The notes below the pieces were generated by a model, which saw only the letters and a program-made list of their open reading frames with translations, was not told where the DNA came from and made no database searches. Shown here piece after piece: positions 6,263-6,307 of a stretch of DNA of 6,307 nt (its first letter is position 1; each line of letters opens with the position of its first letter). The position numbers were made by a program, and so were the translations under genes. The stretch lies in the NCBI GenBank assembly GCA_027592105.1, contig JAQCLA010000145.1:1-6307 (forward strand). The letters are read 5' to 3'. Source of the stretch: Pseudomonadota bacterium. Its GTDB lineage: Bacteria > Pseudomonadota > Alphaproteobacteria > Rhodobacterales > Rhodobacteraceae.

Positions 6263-6307
6263 GTGAAACTCATTATTGCAGCGATCAAGCCGTTCAAGCT
6301 CGAGGAG
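6263..6307 (+). CDS. glnK: P-II family nitrogen regulator, N-terminus only (3' end outside window)
   Basis: The frame opens with GTG and encodes MKLIIAAIKPFKLEE, the characteristic first beta strand and IKPFKL signature of P-II proteins. P-II proteins are small cytoplasmic trimers that bind ATP, ADP and 2-oxoglutarate. They are uridylylated by GlnD and control ammonium uptake (AmtB), glutamine synthetase adenylylation and the NtrBC system. Only 15 of about 112 residues are visible, so the T-loop tyrosine cannot be checked. The MKLIIA start is one I associate with the AmtB-linked GlnK copy rather than the glnA-linked GlnB, which often begins MKKIEAIIKPF. On that reading amtB should follow to the right. 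The family is certain enough, but the GlnK versus GlnB choice is inference. The start is supported by AAGGGG six bases upstream, and no gene precedes it on the same strand in the window. Confidence 0.85.
   Translation, partial: MKLIIAAIKPFKLEE

Noticed and set aside
6013..6297. A 94-codon open frame on the - strand across the intergenic region
   Set aside because: It overlaps the P-II start and its ribosome-binding site and spans the probable divergent promoters. Its ATG lies inside the P-II coding sequence and it resembles no family I know.
1..6307. A hidden mobile element, CRISPR array, toxin-antitoxin or defence system
   Set aside because: Nearly all sequence is accounted for by four conserved housekeeping genes. 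I saw no spaced repeat arrays, transposase motifs, tRNA genes or att-like duplications.

Overview
The window is an ordinary core-genome stretch of a GC-rich alphaproteobacterium. Rhodobacterales (Rhodobacter/Roseobacter group) is the most likely order. The evidence is the GC-rich, GCC/GCG/CTG-heavy codon use, the AddA-type recombination helicase followed directly by a thioredoxin gene, and a class A penicillin-binding protein of a form I associate with that order. The assignment rests on recalled family features and was not tested by a search.

Layout: (1) Positions 1-3349, + strand: addA, the helicase-nuclease subunit of the AddAB double-strand-break repair enzyme. It runs off the left edge, and only about ten to fifteen N-terminal residues should be missing because the Walker A motif is already present at 32-55. 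(2) Positions 3410-3730, + strand: trxA, a complete 106-residue thioredoxin with a WCGPC active site and an AGGAGG ribosome-binding site. It is followed by a clear intrinsic terminator at about 3751-3777. (3) Positions 3798-5993, - strand: a complete bifunctional class A penicillin-binding protein (transglycosylase plus transpeptidase), convergent with trxA. (4) Positions 5994-6262: a divergent intergenic region of 269 bases, locally AT-rich. It holds a candidate promoter for the penicillin-binding protein and several short repeats in the probable leader of the next gene. (5) Positions 6263-6307, + strand: the first 15 codons of a P-II nitrogen-regulatory protein (GlnK/GlnB family), starting with GTG and cut by the right edge.

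Function: the genes are housekeeping and do not form one pathway. addA and trxA probably share a transcript that ends at the terminator. The penicillin-binding protein builds peptidoglycan at the inner membrane. The P-II protein senses nitrogen and energy status and probably heads a separate operon to the right. I found no mobile element, CRISPR array, RNA gene or anything resembling a new system. The points most worth a second look are a cysteine-flanked insertion in the transglycosylase domain, the repeats and hairpin in the P-II leader, and the nested inverted repeat between the convergent genes.
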